Source: Allobosea sp. UNC402CLCol
GTDB taxonomy: Bacteria > Pseudomonadota > Alphaproteobacteria > Rhizobiales > Beijerinckiaceae
NCBI RefSeq assembly: GCF_000745475.1
Contig: NZ_JQJJ01000001.1
Span: forward strand, 48,392-112,391
DNA length: 64,000 nt
Direction: 5' to 3'
Shown here: one piece after another, positions 16,498-26,372 of the stretch
Layout: every line of letters begins with the position of its first letter
Numbering within the stretch: position 1 is the first letter of the stretch
Notes under the pieces: generated by a model
Told to the model about the DNA's origin: nothing
The model's input: only the letters and a program-made list of their open reading frames with translations
Databases searched by the model: none
Made by a program: the position numbers and the translations under genes

Positions 16498-17307
16498 ATG
16501 CCTTCTGTCAATGCCAAAAAACCGACGCGTGCTGCCGCCGGAACAGGCAACGGCGCCGATGGGCCGCCGATCCTGCCCAATTTCGGTGCCGGCGAGGCCG
16601 CTCCGCTCTATGAGCGCGTCAAGAGGCACATGTCGGAGGCCATCCTCGTCGGCGAATGGCCGCCCGGTATGGTGCTGCCCAACGAGACCGCATTGGCCCA
16701 GGGCTTCGGCATCGCTGTCGGCACGGTCCGCCGGGCGATGAGCGATCTGGTGGCGGAGGGCCTGCTCACGCGCCGCCGCAAGACCGGAACGGTCGTGACA
16801 GGGCGCACGCCTCATCACAGCCTGCGCTTCTTCTTCCAGTATTTCCGCCTGCACCGCGCCGATGGCAGCCTCGTGCGCTCGACGAGCCAGTTCCTGAGTA
16901 TCGAGGCGCAGCCGGCGACGGAGGCGCAGGCCGAGGCGCTGCGGATCAGGACCGGCGGCGTGCTCAAGATCCATCGCATCCGTCAGGTCGATGGCCGCCC
17001 CGTGATGCATGACAAGCTGGTGATGGCGGAGGAAAGGCTGCCTGGCTTGCCGCGCGATCCTGCCGAGCTGCCGCCGCTGCTCTATCTCCATCTGGTGGAG
17101 CGCTACGGCATCCGGATTTCCGCCGTCCGCGAGCAGATCACGGCCGATCTCGCCAGCGACGAGGATATTGCGCTGCTCCAGCTCGGCGGCAGAGAGGCGA
17201 TCCTGACCATCGACGAGGTCGCCTACGACCAGGCGGGCGTGCCCACCATCCTCGGCTGGCATCGCGCCACGACGGCTGCCCATATCTATGTCAATGAGGT
17301 GCGATAG
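16498..17307 (+). CDS. GntR-family transcriptional regulator with UTRA domain (269 aa)
   Basis: The start is taken at the ATG at 16498; an in-frame ATG at 16411 would add 29 residues and overlap the AT-rich dyad. Residues about 35-105 form a GntR winged helix (PLYERVKRHMSEAI, LPNETALAQGFGIAVGTVRRAM, GLLTRRRKTGTVV). The rest is a UTRA ligand-binding domain of the HutC/FarR type, ending GVPTILGWHRAT. Divergent placement suggests it represses the peptide-type operon until a small ligand binds. Confidence 0.9.
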   Translation: MPSVNAKKPTRAAAGTGNGADGPPILPNFGAGEAAPLYERVKRHMSEAILVGEWPPGMVLPNETALAQGFGIAVGTVRRAMSDLVAEGLLTRRRKTGTVVTGRTPHHSLRFFFQYFRLHRADGSLVRSTSQFLSIEAQPATEAQAEALRIRTGGVLKIHRIRQVDGRPVMHDKLVMAEERLPGLPRDPAELPPLLYLHLVERYGIRISAVREQITADLASDEDIALLQLGGREAILTIDEVAYDQAGVPTILGWHRATTAAHIYVNEVR

Positions 17308-17466
17308 GCGCGCGGTTCTGGCCCATTTGGAACGGGCGTGCAGCGCGGACTTTGACACCAACCCAATTTGTCCGGTTTGCTGACCGGCCGGCGAGCACCG
17401 GCATCGCTCTCGGATCAAGACGATTTCGCGTGACCTCGTGCCGCCGCAGCCTGTGAACACCAGCCC

Positions 17467-18366
17467 ATGAAGATCCGGCAGATCGAGATATTCCGCTCCG
17501 TGATGGCGGGCGGGTCGACCATCGCCGCCGCCGCGACGCTCGGCCTGTCGCAATCGGCGGTCAGCCGCCAGCTCGCGCAGCTCGAGGAGGAGCTAGGCTT
17601 CGAGCTTTTCGAGCGCAGCAAGGGGCGCCTGCTGCCCCGGCCGGAAGCCTTCGCCCTGATGGACGAGGTCGGCGAATTGACCTCTCTCGTCGCGCGATTG
17701 AAGCGCTATACCGAGGATCTGCGGGCGGGCACCGTCGGCCAGCGCTTCCTCAAGGTGGCGGTGCCGCATTCCTTCATCGCGACGCTGATGCCGGAGGTGA
17801 TCGAGACCTATCTGTCGCAGCGTCGCGACGCCTCGATCGAGCTGATCGGCGGCCATTACGACGCTATCGAGCAGATGATCCTGGCGCGCGTCGCCGATAT
17901 CGGCTTCGTCGGCCTGCCGCCGCGCGACAAGGGCTTCGATGCCCGCGAGATCGTGCGCTCCGAATCCGTCTGCATCATGCCGGCGGGCCATCCGCTGGCC
18001 GCGAGGGCGAGCCTGACGCCGCGCGACCTGTCCGGGCATGGCATCATCATGCTCGGCCGCCAGCGGCCGGCGCGTCTCGCCTTCGAGCGGCAGTTGCGGC
18101 GAGCGGGCGTCTTCCCGATCGTGCGCATCGAGGTCCATTCGGTCGAGGCCACCTGCGGGCTGGTCGCGCGCGGGCTCGGAGTCGCCGTGGTGCCCGAGCT
18201 GATCGCCGGGCTCTATCGACATCTGCCGATCGAGCAGCGTCCCTTCAGCCCGTGCATCCACGGCGCCTACGGCATCGTCACCCTCAAGGGCGCGCCGATG
18301 TCGCGCTCTGCCGAAGCCTTCATCGAGATCCTGAAGAGCCGGCTGGAGGCGGAGGCGACGGCATAG
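17467..18366 (+). CDS. LysR-family transcriptional regulator (299 aa)
   Basis: A complete LysR protein: residues 1-60 hold the winged helix-turn-helix (IEIFRSVMAGGSTIAAAATLGLS, QSAVSRQLAQLEEELGFELF) and the rest is the effector domain, with MPAGHPLAARASLTPRDL. It precedes the DppBCDF-type operon on the same strand by 107 bp, so it may control it. Upstream, TTGACA at 17352-17357 could be a -35 element, but no good -10 follows at the right spacing. Confidence 0.92.
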   Translation: MKIRQIEIFRSVMAGGSTIAAAATLGLSQSAVSRQLAQLEEELGFELFERSKGRLLPRPEAFALMDEVGELTSLVARLKRYTEDLRAGTVGQRFLKVAVPHSFIATLMPEVIETYLSQRRDASIELIGGHYDAIEQMILARVADIGFVGLPPRDKGFDAREIVRSESVCIMPAGHPLAARASLTPRDLSGHGIIMLGRQRPARLAFERQLRRAGVFPIVRIEVHSVEATCGLVARGLGVAVVPELIAGLYRHLPIEQRPFSPCIHGAYGIVTLKGAPMSRSAEAFIEILKSRLEAEATA

Positions 18367-18473
18367 CCCGATGCGCTTTGCGCATACGGTTGCGCGCGTT
18401 TCCGGCGCCGCCCATGGTCGCCGGGACACGTGAACGGCGATCACGCCGCCGTGCCGGACGCCGGGAGCCTTCG

Positions 18474-19445
18474 ATGACCGTCTTCGTCATCCGACGATTG
18501 ATGCAGAGCATTCTGGTGCTGGCCGCGACGGCCGTCATCGTCTTCATCGGCGTCTACGCCATCGGCGATCCGGCGGAGATGCTGATCGCGCCCGATGCGA
18601 CCGCGGCCGAGCGGGCGCAGGTCGAGGCCTCGCTCGGCCTCGACAAGCCGCTCCCCGTCCAGTTCCTCGCCTTCCTGGGCAATGCGCTGCACGGCGACCT
18701 AGGCCGCTCCTTCGTGTTCAACCAGCCCTCGATCTCGCTGATCCTGGAACGCCTGCCGGCGACGCTGGAGCTCGCTCTGGTCGCGATCCTGATCGCGCTG
18801 GTGCTCGGCATTCCGCTCGGCCTGATCGCGGGCCTGAAGCCGCGCTCCGTCACCGACGAGACGATCATGACCGGGTCGATCCTCGGCTTCAGCCTGCCGA
18901 ATTTCTGGCAGGGCATGATGCTGGTGATGATCTTCTCGGTCTGGCTGGGCTGGCTGCCCTCGAGCGGGCGCGGCCCGACCGGGCACATCTTCGGCATCGA
19001 GACCAGTTTCGCCTCCTGGGAAGGCATCCGCCACCTCATCCTGCCGGCGATCAATCTCGCCCTGTTCAAGCTGGCGCTCGTCATCCGTCTGACGCGGACC
19101 GGCGTGCGTGAGACCATGCCGCTCGATTTCGTGAAATTCGCCCGGGCCAAGGGCCTCACCGAGCGCCGGGTCGTGCTGGTGCATGTGCTGAAGACGATCA
19201 TGATCCCGCTCGTCACGGTGATCGGCATGGAGATCGGCTCGCTGATTGCCTTCGGCGTCGTCACCGAGACGATCTTTGCCTGGCCCGGCATCGGCAAGCT
19301 CCTGATCGACTCGATCATGCGGCTCGACCGCCCGGTGGTGGTGGCTTACCTGCTCGTCGTCGTCAGCCTCTTCATCCTGCTGAACTTTGCGGTCGACGTG
19401 CTCTATTCCATCCTCGATCCGCGCATCCGGCTGGGGCGGAACTGA
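18474..19445 (+). CDS. Peptide-type ABC transporter permease, DppB family (323 aa)
   Basis: The start is ATG 18474 (MTVFVIRRLMQSILVLAAT), behind a GGGAG site; the longer open frame would overlap the LysR gene. It has six hydrophobic segments, the periplasmic region with ASLGLDKPLPVQFLAFLG, and the coupling loop FVKFARAKGLTERRVVLVH. Its stop overlaps the next start (TGATG), indicating coupled translation with the DppC-like subunit. Confidence 0.93.
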   Translation: MTVFVIRRLMQSILVLAATAVIVFIGVYAIGDPAEMLIAPDATAAERAQVEASLGLDKPLPVQFLAFLGNALHGDLGRSFVFNQPSISLILERLPATLELALVAILIALVLGIPLGLIAGLKPRSVTDETIMTGSILGFSLPNFWQGMMLVMIFSVWLGWLPSSGRGPTGHIFGIETSFASWEGIRHLILPAINLALFKLALVIRLTRTGVRETMPLDFVKFARAKGLTERRVVLVHVLKTIMIPLVTVIGMEIGSLIAFGVVTETIFAWPGIGKLLIDSIMRLDRPVVVAYLLVVVSLFILLNFAVDVLYSILDPRIRLGRN

Positions 19446-20365
19446 TGGCTCTCGCGAAACCTGCCCTGTTCGCGGCGCTGCGCCCCGATGCCGACAGCCT
19501 GCTTGCCCGCTCGCTGGCGGGCATCCTGAAGAGCCCGAAGGCGACGATTGCCGCCTTCGTCTGCATCGCGCTCATCCTGACCGCCCTGTTCGGCCCGGCC
19601 CTTGCGCCGCAGGACCCTTACGATCTGTCGACGCTCGACATCCTGGATTCCAAGCTGCCTCCTGGCTCGGAGAGCATGACCGGTTCCGTCTACTGGTTCG
19701 GCACCGACGTGCAGGGCCGCGACATGCTCTCGGCGATGATCTACGGCCTGCGGACCTCGCTTCTCGTCGGTGTCCTCGCCGGTCTCGTGGCGCTGCTTGT
19801 CGGCACCGTGCTCGGCCTCTCGGCCGCCTATTTCGGCGGGCGCATCGACAGCCTGATCATGCGGCTGGTCGATTTGATGCTGGGCTTTCCGACGCTGCTC
19901 GTCGCGCTGATGCTGCTCGCCATTCTCGGGCAGGGGGTCGGCAAGGTCATCTTCGCCCTGGTGCTGGTGCAATGGGCGATGTTCGCGCGCGCCGTTCGCG
20001 CTGCGGCGCTGGTCGAGAAGGGCAAGGACTATATCGAGGCGGCGCGCATGCTGGGCCTGTCGCGGCCGCGCATGCTCTTCGGCCATCTCCTGCCGAACTG
20101 CCTCTCGCCGCTGATCGTCATCGGCACGCTCCAGGTCGCGAATGCGATCTCGGCCGAGGCGACTTTGTCCTTCCTCGGCATCGGCCTGCCGATCACGCAG
20201 CCCTCTCTCGGGCTGCTGATCGCCAATGGCTATCAGGTGCTGCTCTCCGGCCAGTACTGGATCAGCGTCTATCCCGGGCTTTTGCTGCTCATCCTCGTCT
20301 TCAGCATCAATATCGTCGGCGACCGCCTGCGCGAAGTGCTGAACCCCCGTCTGGCGGAGCGCTGA
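19445..20365 (+). CDS. Peptide-type ABC transporter permease, DppC family (306 aa)
   Basis: The signature stretch YWFGTDVQGRDMLSAMIYGLR follows a soluble N-terminus and first helix. Five further hydrophobic segments and the coupling loop AARMLGLSRPRMLFGHLLP follow. It is the partner of the preceding DppB-like permease. Its stop lies 3 bp before the DppD-like ATPase start. Confidence 0.94.
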   Translation: MALAKPALFAALRPDADSLLARSLAGILKSPKATIAAFVCIALILTALFGPALAPQDPYDLSTLDILDSKLPPGSESMTGSVYWFGTDVQGRDMLSAMIYGLRTSLLVGVLAGLVALLVGTVLGLSAAYFGGRIDSLIMRLVDLMLGFPTLLVALMLLAILGQGVGKVIFALVLVQWAMFARAVRAAALVEKGKDYIEAARMLGLSRPRMLFGHLLPNCLSPLIVIGTLQVANAISAEATLSFLGIGLPITQPSLGLLIANGYQVLLSGQYWISVYPGLLLLILVFSINIVGDRLREVLNPRLAER

Positions 20366-20368
20366 GCC

Positions 20369-21340
20369 ATGACGCCGGTACTCGTCGTCGACAATCTCGA
20401 AACCCGGTTCGGCAGCGGTGCCGGCCTGGTCCGCGCCGTGGACGGCGTCTCCTTCAGCATCGATCGTGGCGAGATCCTCGGCCTCGTCGGCGAATCCGGC
20501 TCGGGCAAGTCGATCACCGGCTTCTCGATCCTCGGCCTGATCGAGCCGCCCGGCCGGGTCGCGGGCGGGCGCATCCTGTTCCAGGGCGAGGATCTGGTCG
20601 GGTTGCCGAGCGAGAGGCTGCGGCGCCTGCGCGGCAAGAAGATCGCGATGATCTTCCAGGACCCGATGATGACGCTCAATCCCGTGCTCTCCATCGAGAC
20701 GCAGATGGTCGAGGCGGTGCTCGCCCATGACGCGGTCTCGTGGAAGGAAGCGCGCGAGCGGGCTCGCGACACGCTCGGCCTCGTCGGCATTCCCTCTCCG
20801 GAGGAGCGGCTGAAGGCCTATCCGCACCAGTTCTCCGGCGGCATGCGCCAGCGCGTCGCCATCGCCATCGCGCTGCTCCACCGGCCCGACCTCATCATCG
20901 CCGACGAGCCGACGACGGCACTCGACGTCACCATCCAGAGCCAGATCCTGTTCGAGGTGCGCCGGCTGGCGACGGAGTTCGGCATGGCGCTGATCTGGAT
21001 CAGCCATGATCTCGGCGTCGTCGCCAGCCTCGCCGACCGTATCGCGGTGATGTATGCCGGCCGCATCGTCGAAACCGGCTTTACCGACGACGTGCTCGAC
21101 CGGCCGGCCCATCCTTATACGCGCGGCCTGATGGATGCCTTGCCTGCCAATGCGGCGCGGGGCGAGAAGCTGCGCCCGATCCCCGGCCTGTCTCCCTCTC
21201 CGCTGGCACGGCCGGGCGGATGCGCCTTCCGCACCCGCTGCTTCGCCGCGACGGAGATCTGCCAGCAGGAACCCGTGTTGCAAGGCGGCGATCACAGCTT
21301 CCGGTGCCACCATCCGCTGCCGGCCGGAGTTGCCGCATGA
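20369..21340 (+). CDS. Peptide-type ABC transporter ATPase, DppD family (323 aa)
   Basis: Walker [13 protein letters not shown]-loop [12 protein letters not shown], signature [12 protein letters not shown] and Walker [14 protein letters not shown] are intact. The C-terminal oligopeptide/dipeptide domain carries the Cys-rich element [16 protein letters not shown], where DppD/OppD proteins usually bind an iron-sulfur cluster. The stop overlaps the DppF-like start by four bases (ATGA). Confidence 0.94.
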   Translation: MTPVLVVDNLETRFGSGAGLVRAVDGVSFSIDRGEILGLVGESGSGKSITGFSILGLIEPPGRVAGGRILFQGEDLVGLPSERLRRLRGKKIAMIFQDPMMTLNPVLSIETQMVEAVLAHDAVSWKEARERARDTLGLVGIPSPEERLKAYPHQFSGGMRQRVAIAIALLHRPDLIIADEPTTALDVTIQSQILFEVRRLATEFGMALIWISHDLGVVASLADRIAVMYAGRIVETGFTDDVLDRPAHPYTRGLMDALPANAARGEKLRPIPGLSPSPLARPGGCAFRTRCFAATEICQQEPVLQGGDHSFRCHHPLPAGVAA

Positions 21341-22362
21341 GCGAGGTGCTGATCGAAGGGCGCGGTCTGGTTCGGCGCTTCTCCCGTGGCCTGGATGCGG
21401 CGGAGAAGCTCGCCAGGGCTCTCGGTGCCAACGTCTCCGAGGAGGTCGTCCATGCCGTGGAGGGCGTCGACATCGCCATCCGGCAAGGCGAGGTGCTTGG
21501 CCTCGTCGGCGAGTCCGGCTGCGGCAAGTCCACGCTCGGCCGGTTGCTGGCAGGGCTCCTGCCACTCACCGAGGGCAGCCTGCTCTGGCAGGGCAAGGAC
21601 GTCGCCTCGCTGTCGCGCAGCGAGGCTCTGGAGATGCGCCTGGCCGTCCAGGTGATCTTCCAGGACCCGATGTCCTCGCTCAATCCGCGCAAGCGTGTCA
21701 TCGATCTCGTCGGCGAGGCGCCGCGCGTCCACGGCCTCATCCGGCGCGGCGAGGTCGACGACTATGTCGCCGAACTGCTTGAGAAGGTCGGCCTCGACCC
21801 TTCCTACCGCAAGCGCTACCCGCATCAGTTCTCCGGCGGCCAGCGCCAGCGCATCGGCATCGCCCGGGCGCTCGCGGTGAAGCCGCGGATGATCGTCTGC
21901 GACGAATCGGTCTCCGCCCTTGACGTCTCGATCCAGGCGCAGGTCATCAACCTGTTCATGGATCTGCGCGAAGAGCTCGGCCTGACCTACCTCTTCATCA
22001 GCCATGATCTCAGCGTCGTGAAGCACGTCAGCGACCGGGTTGCGATCATGTATCTCGGCCGCGTGGTCGAGACCGCGCCGGCCGAGGCCTTCTTCGCCGC
22101 GCCGAACCACCCCTATGCGACGGCGCTGCTGCGCGAACTGCCCTCGGTCAAGGAGCGGCGGCGCAGCTTCACCCCGATCCGGGGCGAGATTCCCTCGCCG
22201 CTGCATCCACCACCCGGCTGCACCTTCCACCCCCGCTGCCCGCGCGTCTTCGCGCCTTGCGCCGAGGCCCGGCCGCTGCTGAAGCCGGTCGCCGAACGGC
22301 ATCTCAGCGCCTGCCATCTCAACGACGCCCCGGCCGTGCCGCTGCCGGCCGGTGGCGCCTGA
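21337..22362 (+). CDS. Peptide-type ABC transporter ATPase, DppF family (341 aa)
   Basis: Walker A GESGCGKSTLG, Q-loop IFQDPMSSLNPRKRV, signature FSGGQRQRIGIA and Walker B MIVCDESVSALDV. The Walker B has Ser where the DppD partner has Pro, common in DppF proteins. The C-terminal Cys cluster CTFHPRCPRVFAPCAEARP is present. It completes a two-ATPase importer with the permeases at 18474-20365 and the binding protein at 22376. Confidence 0.94.
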   Translation: MSEVLIEGRGLVRRFSRGLDAAEKLARALGANVSEEVVHAVEGVDIAIRQGEVLGLVGESGCGKSTLGRLLAGLLPLTEGSLLWQGKDVASLSRSEALEMRLAVQVIFQDPMSSLNPRKRVIDLVGEAPRVHGLIRRGEVDDYVAELLEKVGLDPSYRKRYPHQFSGGQRQRIGIARALAVKPRMIVCDESVSALDVSIQAQVINLFMDLREELGLTYLFISHDLSVVKHVSDRVAIMYLGRVVETAPAEAFFAAPNHPYATALLRELPSVKERRRSFTPIRGEIPSPLHPPPGCTFHPRCPRVFAPCAEARPLLKPVAERHLSACHLNDAPAVPLPAGGA

Positions 22363-22375
22363 AGAGGAGAGTTCG

Positions 22376-23956
22376 ATGACCCGCAAGCACCGCCTCGCCG
22401 CGCTCCTCCCGCTGCTGGCAAGCCTCGCCTCGCCGGGATCGGCGTGGGCCACCGACCTCGTCATCGGCACGGCGAGCGAACCCTCCGCGATGGACCCGCT
22501 GTTTTCCCGCACCGGGCCCAACCAGAACATCGCGATGCAGATCTTCGATCGGCTCGTCGAGACGGATGCGCATCTGGGCATGCATCCCAGCCTCGCCGAG
22601 AGCTGGGCGACGCTCGATCCGACGACCTGGCGGGTTACCCTGCGCAAGGACGCCCGCTTCCAGGACGGCAAGCCGGTCACGGCCGACGATGTCGTGTTCT
22701 CGCTGGAGCGCGCCCGCAACGTCCCCAACAGCCCGGCGCCCTTCTCCAACAACGTCTCGGGCGTGGCTTCGGTCAGGGCTCTCGATGCGACGACGCTGGA
22801 GGTGAAGACCGATGTCCCGACGCCCGACCTGATGGAGCGGATCGGCTTCGTCTACATCCTCGAAAGGGCCGCCGCCGAGGGCAAGAGCCTGCAGGACTAC
22901 AACAAGGGCGAGGGGCTGGTCGGTTCCGGCCCCTACAGGTTCAAGGAATGGGTGCCGGGGGACCGCGTGGTCCTCACGCGCAATGACGGCTATTGGGGGC
23001 AAAAACCCGCCTTCGAGACGGTCACGATCCGGTTCATCGCCAATGACGCCGCCCGCGTCGCGGCCTTGCGCTCAGGCGCGGTCGACCTGATCGACGGCGT
23101 CCCGCCCGCCGATCTGCCGGTGCTGGAGAAGACGGCGGGCTTGAAGGTGCATGCCATCCCCTCGGCCCGGCTGATCTATCTGGCCCTCGACACGGCGCGT
23201 GAGGAAAGCCCCTTCGTCACCGACAAGGAGGGCAAGCCGCTGAAGCCCAATCCGCTCAGGGATCTCAGGGCGCGGCAGGCACTGGCCAAGCTGATCAACG
23301 TGCCGGCGATCGTCGAGCGCCTGCTCAACGGGGCAGGCGTCCCGGCCGGCCAGCTCGTGCCGGACGGCGTGGCAGGGTTCGATCCCGCGCTCCAGCCCGT
23401 CGCCTACGACCTCGCCGGGGCCAAGGCGCTGCTGCAGCAGGCCGGGCTGAAGGACGGTTTCGGCATCACCATCCATTCCTCGAACGACCGCTTCGCCGGG
23501 GACAAGGACATCGCCCAGGCGATCGGCCAGATGTTCGCGCGCGGCGGCATCAAGGTGAACGGCGTCGTGACGCAGCCCTACAACGTCTATGCCGGTGCCG
23601 CGAGCCGGCAGAGCTTCTCCGCCTTCATCTTCTCCTTCGGCACGACGACGCCGACCGCCGGCCCCGGCCTGCGCAACCTGTTCATGACCGCCGATCCCAA
23701 GGCCGGAACCGGCGGTTTCAACCGCGCGCGCTATTCCAATCCGGGCTTCGACAAGGCGCTGGCGGAAGCGCTGACGCAGTTCGACGAGGGCAAGCGGATC
23801 GCCGCGATCCAGGCCGCGACGAAGATGGTCTTCGCCGAGCTGCCGGTGGTCCCGCTCTACTGGCAGAAGATCGCCTGGGCCTCGAAGGCCAACATCACCT
23901 ATGAGCCGAACATGGCCGAGGACACCTCGGCGGCGCGCGCGGGACTGGCGAAATGA
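22376..23956 (+). CDS. ABC transporter substrate-binding protein, family 5 (526 aa)
   Basis: The start at 22376 follows GAAGAGGAG. A Sec signal of about 27 residues ends near GSAWA. The mature protein is a family 5 binding protein (VIGTASEPSAMDPLFSRTGP, then TWRVTLRKDARFQDGKPVT). Unusually for such operons it is encoded after the permeases and ATPases. The stop overlaps the CocE-like hydrolase start, so the pair is translationally coupled and the hydrolase probably acts on the ligand this protein delivers. Confidence 0.93.
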   Translation: MTRKHRLAALLPLLASLASPGSAWATDLVIGTASEPSAMDPLFSRTGPNQNIAMQIFDRLVETDAHLGMHPSLAESWATLDPTTWRVTLRKDARFQDGKPVTADDVVFSLERARNVPNSPAPFSNNVSGVASVRALDATTLEVKTDVPTPDLMERIGFVYILERAAAEGKSLQDYNKGEGLVGSGPYRFKEWVPGDRVVLTRNDGYWGQKPAFETVTIRFIANDAARVAALRSGAVDLIDGVPPADLPVLEKTAGLKVHAIPSARLIYLALDTAREESPFVTDKEGKPLKPNPLRDLRARQALAKLINVPAIVERLLNGAGVPAGQLVPDGVAGFDPALQPVAYDLAGAKALLQQAGLKDGFGITIHSSNDRFAGDKDIAQAIGQMFARGGIKVNGVVTQPYNVYAGAASRQSFSAFIFSFGTTTPTAGPGLRNLFMTADPKAGTGGFNRARYSNPGFDKALAEALTQFDEGKRIAAIQAATKMVFAELPVVPLYWQKIAWASKANITYEPNMAEDTSAARAGLAK

Positions 23957-25899
23957 GCACCTTGTCGATGAAGGGCGGTGCTTCGGCCGCTTCCGAACGC
24001 TCGCCTGCGGCGGAGGCTGCCGGCGATGTCGTGACGCTGAAGGACGTGATGGTGACGATGCGGGACGGCATCCGGCTCGCCACCGACATCCATCTTCCGG
24101 CGCGGGACGGCCGCGCTCTCCCAGGTCCTTTTCCCGTCGTGATGGAGCGCACGCCCTATGGTAAGGCCGAGCGCTCGCGCGCCGAGATCGGCCGCGGCGA
24201 GGCCAGCCCGATGGCGCGCTCCGACGTGGCCGCCCATTTCGTCCGGGCCGGCTATGCGGTGGTCTATCAGGATTGTCGCGGCCGCTACGGCTCGGAGGGC
24301 GAGTTCGTCAAATACGTCTCCGATGCCGAGGATGGCTACGACACCTGCGCCTGGCTCGTCGCGCAACCCTGGTGCAACGGCAAAATCGGCACGATGGGCC
24401 TGTCCTATGCCGCCCATACCCAGGCGGCGCTGGCCTCGCTGACGCCGCCCGGCCTTACCTGCATGATCCTCGATTCCGGCGGCTTCTCGAACGCCTTCCT
24501 CTGCGGCATCCGGCAGGGTGGTGCCTTCGAGCTCAAGCAGGCGACCTGGGCCTATAACCGGGCGCAGGAAAGCCCGGACGCGCTCGCCGACCCCGTCGTC
24601 GCCGCCGGCCTCGCGGCCGAGGACCTGCATGCCTGGTTCCGCGTGATGCCATGGAGCGAGGGGCGCTCGCCGGTGCGCTGGGTGCCCGAATACGAGACCT
24701 ATCTGCTCGACCAGTGGCGCGCCGGGACCTTCGGCCCCGAATGGAAGCGGCCGGGGCTGTGGCTTGAAGGCTTCTACGACGCGGTTCCCGACATCCCGAT
24801 CATGCTGATGTCGAGCTGGTACGACGTCTATGTGAAGACCACTTTCGACAATTTCGCCGGCTTGAGCGCAGCGGGCCGCCGCCACGTCAACGTCATCATG
24901 GGCCCCGGCCTGCACGGGAACCGCCAATCCACCTTTGCCGGCGACGTATCCTTCGGCGAGGCCGCGCCCTTCGACGGCAATGTCGGCACGAGCTGGCTCG
25001 ATTTCCGCCGGCGCTGGTTCGATCGCTGGCTCAGGGACGAACCCAACGGCCTCGAGGCCGATCCCACCTTGCGCCTGTTCCTGATGGGCGGCGGCTCCGG
25101 CGAGAAGGACGCCGAGGGGCGGCTCGTGCAGGGCGGCCGCTGGATCGAGGCTTCGGCCTGGCCGCTGCTGGGCACGCAGCTGCAGGATTGGTATCTCCAC
25201 GGCAATGGCGTGCTGTCGCAAGAGCAGCCGGCTCACGACGCCCCGCCCCTGAGCTATGATTTCGACCCGGCCGATCCGGTGCCGACCATCGGCGGCGCGC
25301 TGACGAGCGGCCAGCCGATCTTCGAGGGCGGCGGTTTCGACCAGCGCGAGGGGCCGCGCTTCTTCGGCTCGCGCGCTGCCGGCATGCCGCTGATCGCGCG
25401 CCGCGACGTGCTCGCTTTCGAGAGCTTGCCTCTGGAGCAGGACATGGCCGTGATCGGGCCTATCACGGTCGAGCTCTGGGTCGCCTCCGACGCGCCCGAT
25501 ACCGACTTCACCGCCAAGCTGGTCGACATGCATCCGCCCTCCGCGGACTACCCCACCGGCTTCGCGCTCAACCTGACGGACGGCATCTTCCGCTGCCGCT
25601 ATCGCAACTCCTGGGAGAAGCCGGAGCCGATCGAAACGGAGGTTCCGTTCCGCATCACCATCGAGCCTTTCGCCACGGCGGCGCTGTTCAAGGCCGGGCA
25701 TCGGATCAGGCTCGACATCTCCTCCTCGAACTTCCCGAAATTCGACGTCAATCCCAACACCTTCGATCCGGAAGGGCGGGGGCGCCGGCGGCGGATCGCC
25801 TGCAACACGGTCTTCTGCGACGGGCAGCGTGCCTCGCGGATCATCCTTCCGATCGTGCCGGTATCCTCGTTGCGCGGCCTGTCGAGCATCGCGCGGTGA
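23953..25899 (+). CDS. CocE/NonD-family alpha/beta hydrolase, S15-like (648 aa)
   Basis: An alpha/beta-hydrolase domain (about residues 25-350) has the nucleophile elbow GTMGLSYAAHTQ (Ser in G-L-S-Y-A) and the early MRDGIRLATDIHLPARDGR typical of the family. The C-terminal half is the jelly-roll XPD domain seen in cocaine esterase, alpha-amino-acid ester hydrolases and glutaryl-acylases (ITVELWVASDAPDTDFTAKL). No signal peptide is evident. It probably cleaves an ester or amide imported by the ABC system. It is the terminal gene of the operon. Confidence 0.93.
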   Translation: MSTLSMKGGASAASERSPAAEAAGDVVTLKDVMVTMRDGIRLATDIHLPARDGRALPGPFPVVMERTPYGKAERSRAEIGRGEASPMARSDVAAHFVRAGYAVVYQDCRGRYGSEGEFVKYVSDAEDGYDTCAWLVAQPWCNGKIGTMGLSYAAHTQAALASLTPPGLTCMILDSGGFSNAFLCGIRQGGAFELKQATWAYNRAQESPDALADPVVAAGLAAEDLHAWFRVMPWSEGRSPVRWVPEYETYLLDQWRAGTFGPEWKRPGLWLEGFYDAVPDIPIMLMSSWYDVYVKTTFDNFAGLSAAGRRHVNVIMGPGLHGNRQSTFAGDVSFGEAAPFDGNVGTSWLDFRRRWFDRWLRDEPNGLEADPTLRLFLMGGGSGEKDAEGRLVQGGRWIEASAWPLLGTQLQDWYLHGNGVLSQEQPAHDAPPLSYDFDPADPVPTIGGALTSGQPIFEGGGFDQREGPRFFGSRAAGMPLIARRDVLAFESLPLEQDMAVIGPITVELWVASDAPDTDFTAKLVDMHPPSADYPTGFALNLTDGIFRCRYRNSWEKPEPIETEVPFRITIEPFATAALFKAGHRIRLDISSSNFPKFDVNPNTFDPEGRGRRRRIACNTVFCDGQRASRIILPIVPVSSLRGLSSIAR

Positions 25900-25946
25900 T
25901 GGGGAGCATGTTCGAGCGGCGCAGCCTCGGGCTTGCCTGACGAAAT

Positions 25947-26372
25947 TCAGTCGGCCCGCCAATTGAGTTCGACGGCGCTGCGCCCGACCGTGCGGTTGTA
26001 GCGGATGGCGGCCTGGATCGTCTCCTCGATGCCGGGGCGGTCGGAGCTGCGCGGGCAACCCGTCGTCTCATGCGGCAGGCCTTGCTGCGTCAGCCAGCCT
26101 TCCCAGGCGCGCTCCAGGGCGTCGAGGCTCCGCCCTGTCTGGAAGGGCTGCGACAGGTAGAAGCGCTGCTCCCGATCCGAGCCGGCATAGCAGTAGCGCC
26201 AATCGGCTGCCCAGGCCGCCTGCGACGGCAGCAGGATGGCCAGCAGAACAAAAACGGCTCTCGCCGCGCCCCTGCGGCCATGCCCGGCTCTTTCGAACAT
26301 CTTCGCCATCAGATCGTCCATGCTCATCGCCGTCAGCCCGCAGACCCGCGTGCAGGGCAGGTCTCGTGCCAT
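25947..26372 (-). CDS. Hypothetical secreted protein (up to 141 aa)
   Basis: Not recognised. The segment RGAARAVFVLLAILLPSQAAWAADW is a convincing Sec signal with cleavage after AWA. It implies a mature domain of roughly 86 residues with two Cys (WRYCYAG and TTGCPRS), possibly one disulfide. The true start is uncertain: ATGs at 26372, 26327, 26321, 26309 and 26300 are in frame and none has a good ribosome site; 26300 gives the most typical signal peptide. It is convergent with the CocE-like gene. Confidence 0.6.
   Translation of the reverse strand: MARDLPCTRVCGLTAMSMDDLMAKMFERAGHGRRGAARAVFVLLAILLPSQAAWAADWRYCYAGSDREQRFYLSQPFQTGRSLDALERAWEGWLTQQGLPHETTGCPRSSDRPGIEETIQAAIRYNRTVGRSAVELNWRAD

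Noticed and set aside
19403..21565. 720-codon minus-strand frame
   Set aside because: Opposite the DppC- and DppD-like genes; no domain, Arg/Gln-rich.
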